A stretch of 20,483 bases of DNA from JBEKLJ01 sp050010255 (GCA_050010255.1 JBEKLJ010000034.1:1-20483), one strand, 5' to 3'; counted from the first letter of the stretch, positions 6,727 through 15,142 are shown. Notes: a model not told the origin generated them from the sequence alone. Numbers and translations: made by a program.

Positions 6727-8553
6727 GTGTGCCTGATTGACAGGATCGTCGCTGCCTGCCTCCCGGCGCTCGCTCTCTGGATTGTGCTCAGCGGGCTGGA
6801 CGACCTGTTCGTGGATTTCCTCGGCCTTCTCTCTGCTCTGCGAAGGCGCACGGGCAAAGAGCACGCCGGTGTGGGCGACGCCCCCGCCTCCGAGCCGCCC
6901 ATCGCGATCTTCCTCCCACTCTGGCATGAGGACCGCGTCATCGCCTCGATGCTCGAGCACAACTTGGCCGCGATTCGCTACGGCAATTACTGCGTATTCG
7001 CCGGCGGCTACCCGAACGACCGGCCCACGCTCGAGGCCATCCAGGAGGTCCAGAGACGCTTTCCGAACGTTCGCCTGGCGCTGTGCCCGCACGGCGGGCC
7101 GACTTCGAAGGCCGACTGCCTCAACTGGATCTACCAGCGCATGCTCGATTACGAGCGGCGGCACGGGACGCGGTTCCTGATCGTCGTCGTGCACGACGCC
7201 GAGGATGTGGTGGATCCCGGCGAGCTATCCGTGATGGCGCGCTACGCCCGGAAGTATGGGATGGTGCAGGTCCCCGTGTTGCCGCTGCCCACGCCGCTCG
7301 GGAAGCTCACGCACGGCGTCTATTGCGACGAGTTCGCCGAGTATCACACCAAGGACATGCCCGCGCGCGGTCTGATCGGGGCATTCATTCCATCCAGCGG
7401 CGTCGGGACCGGTTACGCGCGCCGGGCGCTGGAGCGGTTGGCCGAAACCGGCGGCGGCCGCCTGTTCGCCTCCGAATGCCTCACCGAGGACTACGACATC
7501 GGTCTGCGGTTGCACCGGCTCGGGTTCGCCCAGGTGTTCGTGCCACTGCGATTCGAGCAGGGCCGGCCGGCGGCCACGCGCGAGTACTTCCCGCAGCGCC
7601 CCGGCCCGGCGCTCCGCCAGCGCCGGCGCTGGCTGACCGGCAACGCGCTGCAAGCCTGGGAGCGGCATGGCTGGAGCGGCGGCCCGCGCCAGGCGTACTG
7701 GTTCTGGCGTGACCGCAAGGGCCTGATCGGCAATCCGGTCAGCGCGGCAGCCAACCTCATCCTGGTTTACGGGGGTTTGACCTGGCTGTGGAGCCGGCAC
7801 GCCGGGACGGCGTGGGGTTTGGGCGCTATGGCGCACTCGGGCCCGCTGAGGGCGCTGTTCGGCGCAACGCTGCTGCTCCAGCTTCATCGGCTCGTGGTCC
7901 GCGTCCTGTGCGTGGGGCGGATCTATGGCTGGGTGTTCGCCGCCGGGGCGCCCGTCCGGGTGATCTGGGCCAACTGGATCAACTTTCTCGCCACCGTCGG
8001 CGCCGTGGCAGGCTACGCGCGGGCGCGGCTGCGCCGCCGGCCGCTGGTCTGGCTCAAGACCGAGCACGTCTATCCCTCCCGTCAGGCCCTGGCGGGCCAC
8101 CAGCGCCTGCTGGGCGAGTTGCTCCTCCGCGCCGGCCACCTCGACGAGGCCCGGCTTCGCCGGGCGGTGGCGGCCAAGCCCGCCGAGATGCGCCTGGGCG
8201 AATACCTGGTGGCGGCCGGCGATATCAGCGAGGAGCAGGTCTACGAGGCGCTCAGCCTGCAACAGAGCATTCCCTTCAGACCACTGAACGAGGCGCGCAT
8301 CCCGCGCTGGACCGCGCGTGCGCTGCCCGGATCCGTCGCCCGGCGCTGGCAGATCGTGCCGTTCGAAGTCAGCCGGGGCAGACTATACGTGGCCGGGCCG
8401 GAACTGCCGGAAGACGAGGCGCAGCGCGAGCTGAGCCGTTGCACGCGCCTCGAGGTGCGCTTCCAGTACATCACGCCGGGCAACTACGAGCGGCTGGTGG
8501 AGCGGCTCCTGGGCACGGCCGGGCAGGCGGCGCAGCGGGACATCGGGCGCTAA
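6727..8553 (+). CDS. NfrB-like family 2 glycosyltransferase with C-terminal MshEN domain
   Basis: This 608-residue membrane protein combines an N-terminal span (about 8-25), a GT2 catalytic domain, two or three further spans (about 338-355, 376-398, 414-433), and a C-terminal MshEN/GspE-N domain. Catalytic motifs are visible: DAED (157-160, the DxD equivalent), TED (253-255) and QRRRW (298-302). The C-terminal domain shows the tandem RLGxxL-type motif twice, at about 460-483 (LLGELLLRAGHL) and 489-513 (RLGEYLVAAGDI). This architecture is that of E. coli NfrB, a c-di-GMP-responsive exopolysaccharide synthase; MshEN domains bind c-di-GMP. A partner NfrA is not present here. The GTG start at 6727 is uncertain: AGGAG is 14 nt upstream, rather far, and the frame is open further upstream. 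Confidence 0.85.
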   Translation: MCLIDRIVAACLPALALWIVLSGLDDLFVDFLGLLSALRRRTGKEHAGVGDAPASEPPIAIFLPLWHEDRVIASMLEHNLAAIRYGNYCVFAGGYPNDRPTLEAIQEVQRRFPNVRLALCPHGGPTSKADCLNWIYQRMLDYERRHGTRFLIVVVHDAEDVVDPGELSVMARYARKYGMVQVPVLPLPTPLGKLTHGVYCDEFAEYHTKDMPARGLIGAFIPSSGVGTGYARRALERLAETGGGRLFASECLTEDYDIGLRLHRLGFAQVFVPLRFEQGRPAATREYFPQRPGPALRQRRRWLTGNALQAWERHGWSGGPRQAYWFWRDRKGLIGNPVSAAANLILVYGGLTWLWSRHAGTAWGLGAMAHSGPLRALFGATLLLQLHRLVVRVLCVGRIYGWVFAAGAPVRVIWANWINFLATVGAVAGYARARLRRRPLVWLKTEHVYPSRQALAGHQRLLGELLLRAGHLDEARLRRAVAAKPAEMRLGEYLVAAGDISEEQVYEALSLQQSIPFRPLNEARIPRWTARALPGSVARRWQIVPFEVSRGRLYVAGPELPEDEAQRELSRCTRLEVRFQYITPGNYERLVERLLGTAGQAAQRDIGR

Positions 8554-8567
8554 AGAAAAAGCAAACG

Positions 8568-9746
8568 CTACGTGCGGTAGCTGGCGTTGATCTCGACGTA
8601 CTTCGCCGTGAGGTCGCAGCCCCAGAAGCGCGACTCGCCCTTGCCCCGGCCCTGAATGACGAAGCGGATCAGGCACTCCCGCGCGTCCATCTTCTGCTTG
8701 AGCTCGCGCTCGGAGAAGGGGGCGGCGACGCCGTTGCGGCAGACGCGCACGCGCTGCACGAAGATGTCCACCTTGGAGGGGTGAAACACCACGCCGGAGT
8801 TGCCCGCCGCCGAGAGGATTCGGCCCCAGTTCGGGTCCGAGCCCGCCACCGCGGTCTTGACCAGCGGCGAGTTGGCGATGGCCCGCGCGATTCGCGTGGC
8901 CTCGCTGTCGTCGCGGGCGCCGACGACATGGATCGTGATCAGCCTCCGCGCCCCTTCGCCGTCGCGCGCGATCTTCTCGGCCAGGTCTTCCATCACCCAG
9001 CACAGAACTTCCTGAACCACCAGGCGCTCCTTGCGGTTGGGTTGGACGCCGGAACCGCCGTTGGCCAGCAGCACGATCGTGTCGTTGGTGGAGGTGTCGC
9101 CGTCGATCGAGAGGCGATGATAGCTGCGCTCGGCGGCCGCGCGGAGCATGGGCTTGAGCAGGCCCGGCGCAATCGCCGCGTCGGTCATCACGAAGGCCAG
9201 CGTGGTGGCCAGGTTCGGCTGGATCATTCCCGAGCCCTTGGTCATGCCGGCGATGTGCACCGTGCCGTGCTGCAGCGGCACCTCGCCGAAGGCCATCTTC
9301 GGCATCCTGTCCGTGGTCAGGATCGCCCGCGCCACGTCGGCGAAGCCCCGTTCGGAAAGGCGATCGAACAGGCCGGGCAACGCCTTGACGATCAGGCGGC
9401 GGTCGAGCTCGACGCCAATGACCCCGGTGGAGGCGGGCAGAATCTCGCATGCCGGCGCCTTCAGCAGCTTCGCCGCCGCCCGGCAGGCGGCCAGAGCGGT
9501 GCGGTCCCCCGTGCGCGTGGCGCAGATCGCGTTGCCGGCGTTGACGACGATCGCGCGCGCGATGCCCCGCGACATTCGCAGGTGCTCCCGCGCCAGCCGC
9601 ACCGGCGACGCCTGCACGCGGTTCCTGGTGAACAGCGCCGCGGCCGATGCCGGCTGCTCCGAGACAATCAAGGCCAGATCGTCCCTCTTCTCCTTCCGAA
9701 TGCCGGCGTAGCTGGAAGCGTATCGGTAACCCAGAGGTATCTTCAC
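8568..9746 (-). CDS. argJ: Bifunctional glutamate N-acetyltransferase / amino-acid acetyltransferase ArgJ
   Basis: This 392-residue protein transfers the acetyl group from N-acetylornithine to glutamate in the cyclic arginine pathway. It is an Ntn-type enzyme that cleaves itself: the KGSGMIQPNLATTLAF block gives the Ala180-Thr181 site, where Thr181 is the nucleophile of the beta chain. Other family blocks are VVNAGNAICATG-like (67-80), LPASTGVIG, DGDTSTNDT, GSDPNWGRI and the C-terminal EINASYRT. Length is normal. The start is a GTG at 9746. It ends 14 nt from the convergent glycosyltransferase stop. It follows fmt by 35 nt, so it is probably the last gene of the aroC-def-fmt-argJ unit. No other arginine gene is nearby. 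Confidence 0.95.
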   Translation of the reverse strand: MKIPLGYRYASSYAGIRKEKRDDLALIVSEQPASAAALFTRNRVQASPVRLAREHLRMSRGIARAIVVNAGNAICATRTGDRTALAACRAAAKLLKAPACEILPASTGVIGVELDRRLIVKALPGLFDRLSERGFADVARAILTTDRMPKMAFGEVPLQHGTVHIAGMTKGSGMIQPNLATTLAFVMTDAAIAPGLLKPMLRAAAERSYHRLSIDGDTSTNDTIVLLANGGSGVQPNRKERLVVQEVLCWVMEDLAEKIARDGEGARRLITIHVVGARDDSEATRIARAIANSPLVKTAVAGSDPNWGRILSAAGNSGVVFHPSKVDIFVQRVRVCRNGVAAPFSERELKQKMDARECLIRFVIQGRGKGESRFWGCDLTAKYVEINASYRT

Positions 9747-9781
9747 TGGCTCATCTCTCTCTTATGGCCTGGCGGGCCGTG

Positions 9782-10714
9782 TCATTCGCCGCCCAGCAGT
9801 TCATCGTCTATCACATGATAGCCGCTCAGGAAAGCGCCCGCCGGGATGCGCTTCTTCCCTTCGAGCTGGACCTCGAGGAGTTCGAGCGCGCCGCCCTCGC
9901 CGCAGGCTACCACGAGACGCGCCTTGGATGGATGCGCCGTACCCGGCCCGCCCGGCGCTGCTTCGGCCAGGCGCGCCTTCCAGATCTGGAGCGGCCGGCC
10001 GCGGAACCGGGTGTGGCAGCCGGGCCAGGGAACGAAGCCGCGAACGCGGTTGTGGATCTCGCCCGCCGGCCGGCTCCAGTCGATGCGGCCGTCGTCCTTC
10101 TTGAGAATCGGGGCCAGGCTGGCCTGCGAATGGTCCTGCGGACGCGGCTGGATGCCGCCGGCCTCCAGCCCCGCCAGCGTTTCCACCAGCAGCTCCGCTC
10201 CCAGGCGCGCCAGGCGCGCGCCGAGCTCGATCGCGTCCTCCTCCGGGCCGATGGCGGTCGCGCGCTGCAGCAGAATGGCGCCGGTGTCGAGCCCCGCGTC
10301 GAGGCGCATCGTCGTCACCCCGGTGCGGGTCTCCCCGCCGGCGATGGCCCACTGAATGGGCGCCGCGCCGCGGTAGCGCGGCAGCAGCGACGCGTGCACG
10401 TTGATGATGCCGTGCGGCGGGATGTCGAGAATCGCCTGCGGGAGAATCTTGCCGTAGCCGACAACCACCATGGCCTCCGGCCGCAGCTCGCGCAGGAACT
10501 CGATCGCCTCCGGAGCGCGGATGCGCTCCGGCTGGTGGACCGTCAGGCCGAGCCGGTGCGCCGCCTCCTTGACCGGCGGCGGCGACACCTGCTGGCCGCG
10601 GCCGCTGGGCCGGTCCGGCTGGGTTACGACGGCGGCCACCTCATGCCCCGCCTCGACGATGCGCTCCAGCGTGGGAACCGCGAACTTCGGGGTGCCGAGA
10701 AAGACGAGACGCAC
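9782..10714 (-). CDS. fmt: Methionyl-tRNA formyltransferase
   Basis: This 310-residue enzyme formylates initiator Met-tRNA using 10-formyl-THF. The catalytic N105, H107 and D143 are present (INVHASLLPRYRGAAPI and RLDAGLDTG); SLLPRYRG (109-116) is the folate-binding signature. A C-terminal OB-like domain (about 205-310, with FVPWPGCHT) binds tRNA. The start is a GTG at 10714, 6 nt after the def stop. def-fmt pairing is conserved across bacteria because the two enzymes act at opposite ends of the same formyl cycle. Confidence 0.96.
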   Translation of the reverse strand: MRLVFLGTPKFAVPTLERIVEAGHEVAAVVTQPDRPSGRGQQVSPPPVKEAAHRLGLTVHQPERIRAPEAIEFLRELRPEAMVVVGYGKILPQAILDIPPHGIINVHASLLPRYRGAAPIQWAIAGGETRTGVTTMRLDAGLDTGAILLQRATAIGPEEDAIELGARLARLGAELLVETLAGLEAGGIQPRPQDHSQASLAPILKKDDGRIDWSRPAGEIHNRVRGFVPWPGCHTRFRGRPLQIWKARLAEAAPGGPGTAHPSKARLVVACGEGGALELLEVQLEGKKRIPAGAFLSGYHVIDDELLGGE

Positions 10715-10720
10715 GGCCGC

Positions 10721-11236
10721 TCAGGCCCACTCCCCGGCCTTGATCAGCTTGCGAACCTTGCGCCGGATCAGGTCGCGCTTGAGCGGACTGATGCGCTGAA
10801 TGTACAGCCTGCCGTTCAGGTGGTCGGTCTCGTGAAGAAAGGCGCGGGCCAGCAGGTCCTCGCCGGTCCTCTCGAAGTACTCGCCCTGGGCGTTCTGCGC
10901 GCGCACGGTCACCCGCTTGCCCCGCCGCACCTGTTCGCGGAATCCGGGGATGCTCAGGCAGCCCTCCTCGCCCACCTGGGCGCCCTGGTTGCTGACGATT
11001 TCAGGATTGATCAACACCAGCCGCTGCGCGGGGTCCTGTCCGGCCGAGGGGTCGATGACGGCGATGCGGCGCGAAATGCCTATCTGTGGAGCGGCGAGAC
11101 CCATTCCCTTGGCGGCGTACATCGACTCGAACATGTCCTCGATCAGCTTGAGCAGCTCGGGGGTGCCGAATTCGGCGACCTTCTCAGCGGGCCGCTCCAG
11201 AACCGGGTCGCTGTACTTTACGATCGGGTAAACCAT
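10721..11236 (-). CDS. def: Peptide deformylase
   Basis: This 171-residue metalloenzyme removes the formyl group from nascent proteins. All three motifs are visible: GMGLAAPQ (44-51), EGCLSIPG (91-98, metal ligand Cys93) and HETDH (135-139, two metal-binding histidines plus catalytic Glu136). It starts MVYPIVKYSDPVL, as in type 1 deformylases. No Shine-Dalgarno precedes the ATG at 11236, but a mini-ORF ends 3 nt before it, so initiation may rely on ribosomes arriving from upstream. fmt follows after 6 nt. Confidence 0.96.
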   Translation of the reverse strand: MVYPIVKYSDPVLERPAEKVAEFGTPELLKLIEDMFESMYAAKGMGLAAPQIGISRRIAVIDPSAGQDPAQRLVLINPEIVSNQGAQVGEEGCLSIPGFREQVRRGKRVTVRAQNAQGEYFERTGEDLLARAFLHETDHLNGRLYIQRISPLKRDLIRRKVRKLIKAGEWA

Positions 11237-11239
11237 GCG

Positions 11240-11296
11240 CTAGCGGCGCAGCCGGCCTGACAACGGGGCCGCCGCGCGTTCCTTTCCGGCGCTCAT
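11240..11296 (-). CDS. 18-codon mini-ORF linking aroC and def
   Basis: The aroC stop overlaps an ATG in the arrangement TGATG at 11294-11298. That ATG opens an 18-codon frame (MSAGKERAAAPLSGRLRR) whose TAG ends 3 nt before the def ATG. The product is basic and not recognised. It may be a chance frame, or a relay that carries ribosomes from aroC to def. I see only the positions; translation is not shown. Confidence 0.25.
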   Translation of the reverse strand: MSAGKERAAAPLSGRLRR

Positions 11297-12468
11297 CAGA
11301 ATGCCTTCACCTGCGCGAGATACGCTTCGAAATTGCGGCGCGTCTCGCCGAGCGAATCGCCGCCGAACTTGTCCAGCGCCGCCTGCGCCAGGACGAATGC
11401 GACCATGGCTTCGGCGATGACGCCCGCCGCGCGCACCACGCACACGTCGCTGCGCTCGTAGGCGGCCAGCGCGGGCTCGCGTGTCGCCAGGTCCACTGAT
11501 TCCAGCGGCCGGCGCAACGTCGAGATCGGCTTAAGGAAGCCCCGCAGGACCACGTCCTGGCCGTTCGTCATGCCGCCCTCGAGGCCGCCGGCGCGGTTCG
11601 AGCCGCGCGTGAACTGCCGCGCCTGGCGGTTGTAGTGAATCGTGTCCTGCGCCCGCGAGCCCAGGCCGGCGGCCGCCTCGACCGCGGCGCCGATCTCGAC
11701 CCCTTTGACCGCCTGGATCGAGACGATCGCCTGCGCCAGCCGCCCGTCCAGCCGCGTGTCCCAGGCGATGTGCGAACCCAGTCCAACCGGCACGTTGTGC
11801 GCGATCACCTCGAAGACGCCGCCCAGCGTGTCGGCGGTGTGAAAGGCTTCGTCCACCGCCGCCTTCATCCTCTCCTCGACTGCGGCGTCGACGCATCCCA
11901 AGAGGATCTCCTCGCGCGCGTTCAGAGCGGCGACTTCCTCCCAGGCCGCGGCCCGCTCCAGCCGTACGCCGTTGATCGCCACCACGTGGCTCAGGACGCG
12001 GATTTCCAGTTGCTCCAGGAACGCCTTGGCCAGCGCGCCGGCGGCCACGCGCGCCGCGGTCTCCCGGGCGCTGGCGCGCTCGAGAACGTAGCGCGCATCG
12101 TGCATGTCGTACTTGAGCGCGCCCGCCAGGTCCGCGTGTCCCGGCCGGGGGCGGGTTACCGCCTTCTTCATTTCCTCCGAGCCCGGATAATCCTCCACCG
12201 GCAGGCTCTCGGTCCAGTTGGCCCAGTCGCGGTTGCGAATGAGGACGGCCACCGGCGCGCCGATGGTTTGCGAATGCCGGACGCCGGCCAGGATCTCGGC
12301 GTGGTCCGTCTCGATCTTCATCCGGCCGCCGCGGCCGTAGCCCTGCTGGCGCCGCTTGAGCTCGCCATCGATAGCGCCGGCCGTGACAGGAATGCCCGCG
12401 GGCAAACCGGTGATGGTAGCGACGAGGCACTCGCCGTGGGATTCTCCCGCAGTCTCCAGTCGCAGCAT
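11296..12468 (-). CDS. aroC: Chorismate synthase
   Basis: This 390-residue protein makes chorismate from EPSP, the last step of the shikimate pathway, and needs reduced FMN. Signatures visible are ETAGESHGE (His11), RRQQGYGRGGRMKIETD, TRPRPGHADLAG, the YVLERASARETAARVA block, and RGSNRAGGLEGGMTNGQ. The length is normal for the bacterial enzyme. The ATG at 12468 has a GGAG 3-6 nt upstream. The frame is open further upstream, but that part is low-complexity and contains the likely promoter. It is the first gene of aroC-def-fmt-argJ. Confidence 0.96.
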   Translation of the reverse strand: MLRLETAGESHGECLVATITGLPAGIPVTAGAIDGELKRRQQGYGRGGRMKIETDHAEILAGVRHSQTIGAPVAVLIRNRDWANWTESLPVEDYPGSEEMKKAVTRPRPGHADLAGALKYDMHDARYVLERASARETAARVAAGALAKAFLEQLEIRVLSHVVAINGVRLERAAAWEEVAALNAREEILLGCVDAAVEERMKAAVDEAFHTADTLGGVFEVIAHNVPVGLGSHIAWDTRLDGRLAQAIVSIQAVKGVEIGAAVEAAAGLGSRAQDTIHYNRQARQFTRGSNRAGGLEGGMTNGQDVVLRGFLKPISTLRRPLESVDLATREPALAAYERSDVCVVRAAGVIAEAMVAFVLAQAALDKFGGDSLGETRRNFEAYLAQVKAF

Positions 12469-12503
12469 CTTCTCCGCCCGCCGGCCTGCGCCGAACTCGC
12501 CCC

Positions 12504-12533
12504 ATCGTAGCGAAAACAACGCGCTATCAGCAA
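12504..12533 (-). promoter_or_regulatory. Candidate promoter of the aroC-def-fmt-argJ unit
   Basis: On the minus strand TTGCTG (12528-12533) and TACGAT (12504-12509) are separated by 18 bases, and the -10 lies about 35 nt before the aroC ATG. The -35 matches the consensus weakly (TTG only), the -10 at 4 of 6. Confidence 0.35.
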
Positions 12534-12575
12534 ACCGAGGGCGTGTGAGAAGAGCGGGCTCGCGCCACCCCCCGC

Positions 12576-12604
12576 AAAAAAGGGTCCGCCTCCCCCCCGG
12601 CGGA
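12576..12604 (-). terminator. Intrinsic terminator reading toward aroC
   Basis: On the minus strand TCCGCC and GGCGGA form a six-pair stem with an eight-base loop, followed by CCC and six T residues (12576-12581). This is the only hairpin in the window with a proper T tract. It lies downstream of the surA-like gene and upstream of the aroC promoter, so it would insulate aroC from the fabD-surA transcripts. Those transcripts would run antisense through the small gene at 12778-13026. Confidence 0.5.
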
Positions 12605-12777
12605 GCCAGCGCTGCCCGGGTGGTTTTCGCTAGACTAGCTGCCAGCGCTTTCATCCAGCGGGTGGGTCTCGTTGTTCATAGTTGTGCGGCAACCGAGCGT
12701 GTACCGGCGCAGCCAGAGCGGCGCCACCGAGTCGCGTCCGCGCCTCGCGCGCCCGGGGCCGTTCTTCGGAGGGGGAG

Positions 12778-13026
12778 ATGGACAGAATTGAGCACATTGC
12801 GGGCCGCCTCGCGCGCGTTGCCTGCTCCCTGGATTCGCCCGACGCGATGCTCGAATCGGCCGGTCTTGTCTCCGAGGCCGCGAGTGAGTTCGAAGCTTTC
12901 AGGCGCCGGCAGGAGGAAACGCCGGAACCCGGCCCGCCGCCCTCCTCGAGCGCCGGCCCGGACCCGCTGACGCCCGAGGCGCCGGCGGAGCAGCCGCGCG
13001 AGACCCTCCAGACCGAGTGCGCCTGA
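12778..13026 (+). CDS. 82-residue hypothetical protein with proline-rich tail
   Basis: I do not recognise a family. The ATG at 12778 is preceded by GGAGGGGGAG, the strongest ribosome site of the central region, which supports the gene and decides the start; the frame is open upstream to an ATG at 12682, but that extension is arginine-rich and unlike coding sequence. The product has a helical acidic N-terminal half (MDRIEHIAGRLARVACSL) and a disordered tail rich in Pro, Glu and Ser. No signal peptide or membrane span is seen. The gene is convergent with the surA-like gene. Confidence 0.5.
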   Translation: MDRIEHIAGRLARVACSLDSPDAMLESAGLVSEAASEFEAFRRRQEETPEPGPPPSSSAGPDPLTPEAPAEQPRETLQTECA

Positions 13027-13048
13027 GCGCGTGCTTCGGCCGCGCTCC

Positions 13049-13067
13049 TGGCCGGGCGGGCCGGCCA
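13049..13067. terminator. Hairpin between convergent genes
   Basis: TGGCCGG and CCGGCCA form a perfect seven-pair stem around a five-base loop, midway between the stops at 13026 and 13081. There is no T tract on either side, so termination efficiency is uncertain. Confidence 0.35.
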
Positions 13068-13080
13068 AACAGCCGCCGCC

Positions 13081-14100
13081 TTACTTAGGCTTGTTCTCCA
13101 GCACCCTCTGCGCGAAGTAGTTTACGATCCTCGCCTCGTTCCGGGCCACCTCGTAGTAGGCGTTCCTGAGCAACTGGTCCTTCCGGCTCAGCAGCCCTTC
13201 GCGGATGGTCTGTTGCACGCGCGGGTCGTTCAGGTCGCGCTGGCCCGCCGGCTCCCGGGACATCACCCTCAGGATGCGGTAGGTCTGCGGGCCGGGGATG
13301 ATCGGGGAGATCTGGCCCGGCTGCAAGGACATGATGAGCTTGCGGATCTCGGGGCTGGAACCCTCGAATGCCGACATGGGCACGAAGCCCAGGTCGCCGC
13401 CGTTGGGCGCCGTGTTCGGGTCTTCGGAGTAGTTCTCGGCCAGCATGGCGAAATCCTCGCCCTGCCGGAGGCGCGCTTCGAGCATCTGGATCTTCCGGCG
13501 CGCCTGTTCCTCGTTTTGCGCCTTGTCGTTCTTGAGGTTCCGCACCGCCGGATCGGGCGCCGTGGTGACCAGCATCTGCGCCAGGTGGATGGACGGCTCG
13601 GCGTGGTTGAACATCGGCTTGTTGGCGTTGTAGAAATCGGTGATCTCCTGGTCGGTGATGCTGATCCTGGAGGTGATCTCCTTGTTGATCAGCTTCTGCA
13701 CGCTCAGGTCGCGGCGCAACTGCGTCTTCAGGTCGGCGACCGTCATCCTCCTCGCCTGAAGCTGCCTTTGGAATTCCTCCTGGGTGTAGCCGGCCTTCAG
13801 CTCGTTGAACCTGGCTTCCACCTCCGAGTCGGTCGCCATCAGGCCGAGCTTCTCGGCGCGCTGCACCATGATCTCGCTCTCGATCAGGCTGCGGAGGACC
13901 TCGAGTTTCTGAATCGTCGCCAAATCGTCGCTCGAGCGCTCGCCCGGCGAGGAGAGTTGCGACTGGTAGATGCGGTCGACCTGCTCGTAGGTGATCGGCT
14001 GGTCGTTGACGGTGGCGGCGACGTTGGCCGGCGGAGCCTTCTTGCAGGCCGCCAGCATCAGGATCGCCGGCACGAGGCAGAGATACTTCCAGCAAGTCAT
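13081..14100 (-). CDS. SurA-like peptidyl-prolyl isomerase lipoprotein
   Basis: From ATG 14100 the product is 339 residues. A lipoprotein signal ends in LAAC with lipidated Cys19. A SurA-N-like helical chaperone region follows (about 25-165), then one parvulin (PPIC) domain at about 170-282 with IHLAQMLV, FAMLAENYSEDP, GGDLGFV and YRILRV. A helical C-terminal segment closes the protein. The family (SurA, PrsA) folds exported proteins in the periplasm or at the membrane. An earlier ATG at 14112 would add four residues, but GAGG at 14106-14109 favours 14100. The gene follows fabD by 81 nt. With one PPIC domain and a lipid anchor it resembles PrsA as much as SurA, so I give no symbol. Confidence 0.88.
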   Translation of the reverse strand: MTCWKYLCLVPAILMLAACKKAPPANVAATVNDQPITYEQVDRIYQSQLSSPGERSSDDLATIQKLEVLRSLIESEIMVQRAEKLGLMATDSEVEARFNELKAGYTQEEFQRQLQARRMTVADLKTQLRRDLSVQKLINKEITSRISITDQEITDFYNANKPMFNHAEPSIHLAQMLVTTAPDPAVRNLKNDKAQNEEQARRKIQMLEARLRQGEDFAMLAENYSEDPNTAPNGGDLGFVPMSAFEGSSPEIRKLIMSLQPGQISPIIPGPQTYRILRVMSREPAGQRDLNDPRVQQTIREGLLSRKDQLLRNAYYEVARNEARIVNYFAQRVLENKPK

Positions 14101-14181
14101 AGAGAACCTCATTGTAGCTGCTTACGGCCCGCGATATGGGCGCTACCCGCCCGCGAGCCGCCCGCGACAGTCCACCAGCTA

Positions 14182-15114
14182 CTAGCCACTAGCGGCAAGC
14201 TGGATTCCGGCGAGGTCGGCGGCCTCGCCGAACTTCGCGCCCCGCGCTCCCGGCAGGATGCTCTTCAGCAGGCCGGTGAGCACGCCGCCGGCGCCCACCT
14301 CGATGAAGCGCTCGACGCCGCCCTTGGCCAGGCAGCGGACCGAATCGGCCCAGCGCACGGGGCTGGACACCTGGTCGATCAGGCCCTGCCGCGCCTCGGC
14401 GCCGGTCAGAATCTCGCGCGCGGCCACGTTATTGACCAGGGGCCAGCGCAGGTCCTCGAACCCGGTGGCGAGCAGGTCCACGGCCAGGCGCTCCTGTGCC
14501 GGCCGCATCAGCGCGCAGTGGAACGGGGCGCTGACGGGCAGCAGCATCGCGCGCCGCGCGCCGGCGGCTTTCGCCAGCTCGATGGCGCGCTCCACCGCGC
14601 CCCTGTGGCCGGCGATCACCACCTGGTCCGGCGAGTTCAGGTTCGCCGCCGAGACGACTTCGCCCCGCGCGGCCTCGGCCAGTATGCCCTCCAGCCGTCC
14701 CTCGGGCAGCTTCAAGAGCGCCGCCATCGCACCCACGCCGGCGGGGGTCGCTTCCTGCATGTAGCGGCCACGCTTGCGCACCAGCTCGAGCGCGTCCCAG
14801 AACCGCAAGCTCCCGGCGGCAACCAGCGCCGAGTACTCGCCCAGGCTGTGCCCGGCGACGCAGTCCGGCTGGAGGCCGTGCTCGCGCAGCACCGCGCAGG
14901 CGGCCGTCGAGACCGCCAGCAGCGCCGGCTGCGTGTTCTCGGTCATTTTGAGGAGCTCCTCGGGGCCTTCGAAGCACAGCCGGGAGAGCGCGAAGCCGAG
15001 CCTCGCGTCGGCCTCCTCGAAGACGGCGCGGGCCGCGGGAAACCCATCCGCGAGGCTCTTGCCCATGCCGGGGAATTGGGAGCCTTGCCCGGGGAACAGG
15101 AATGCAGTTTTCAT
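14182..15114 (-). CDS. fabD: Malonyl-CoA:ACP transacylase
   Basis: This 310-residue enzyme loads malonate onto acyl carrier protein for fatty acid synthesis. The active-site Ser90 is in GHSLGEYSAL, His199 in SAPFHCALM; LFPGQGSQ opens the protein, RGRYMQ holds the carboxylate-binding arginine, and VNNVAA and EVGAGGVLTGL are conserved C-terminal blocks. The ATG at 15114 gives exactly the family N-terminus (MKTAFLFPGQGSQ); a GTG at 15120 would add two residues. No clear ribosome site is present. None of fabH, fabG or acpP is adjacent, so the usual fab cluster is broken here. Confidence 0.95.
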   Translation of the reverse strand: MKTAFLFPGQGSQFPGMGKSLADGFPAARAVFEEADARLGFALSRLCFEGPEELLKMTENTQPALLAVSTAACAVLREHGLQPDCVAGHSLGEYSALVAAGSLRFWDALELVRKRGRYMQEATPAGVGAMAALLKLPEGRLEGILAEAARGEVVSAANLNSPDQVVIAGHRGAVERAIELAKAAGARRAMLLPVSAPFHCALMRPAQERLAVDLLATGFEDLRWPLVNNVAAREILTGAEARQGLIDQVSSPVRWADSVRCLAKGGVERFIEVGAGGVLTGLLKSILPGARGAKFGEAADLAGIQLAASG

Positions 15115-15126
15115 GGCCACGAACGT

Positions 15127-15142
15127 TCCATTGTACGATGGA
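15127..15142. promoter_or_regulatory. Inverted repeat overlapping the fabD -10 element
   Basis: TCCAT (15127-15131) and ATGGA (15138-15142) form an inverted repeat. It encloses TACAAT on the minus strand (15130-15135), a 5 of 6 match to the -10 consensus, 15 nt before the fabD ATG. A repressor bound here would block the promoter. No -35 is recognisable. Confidence 0.3.

Noticed and set aside
3610..7194. Very long minus-strand open frame of 1194 codons
   Set aside because: Only its last 236 codons are real (rph). The rest is antisense to the transglutaminase and glycosyltransferase and has the Arg/Gly/Pro-rich, low-complexity composition of a GC-rich shadow frame.
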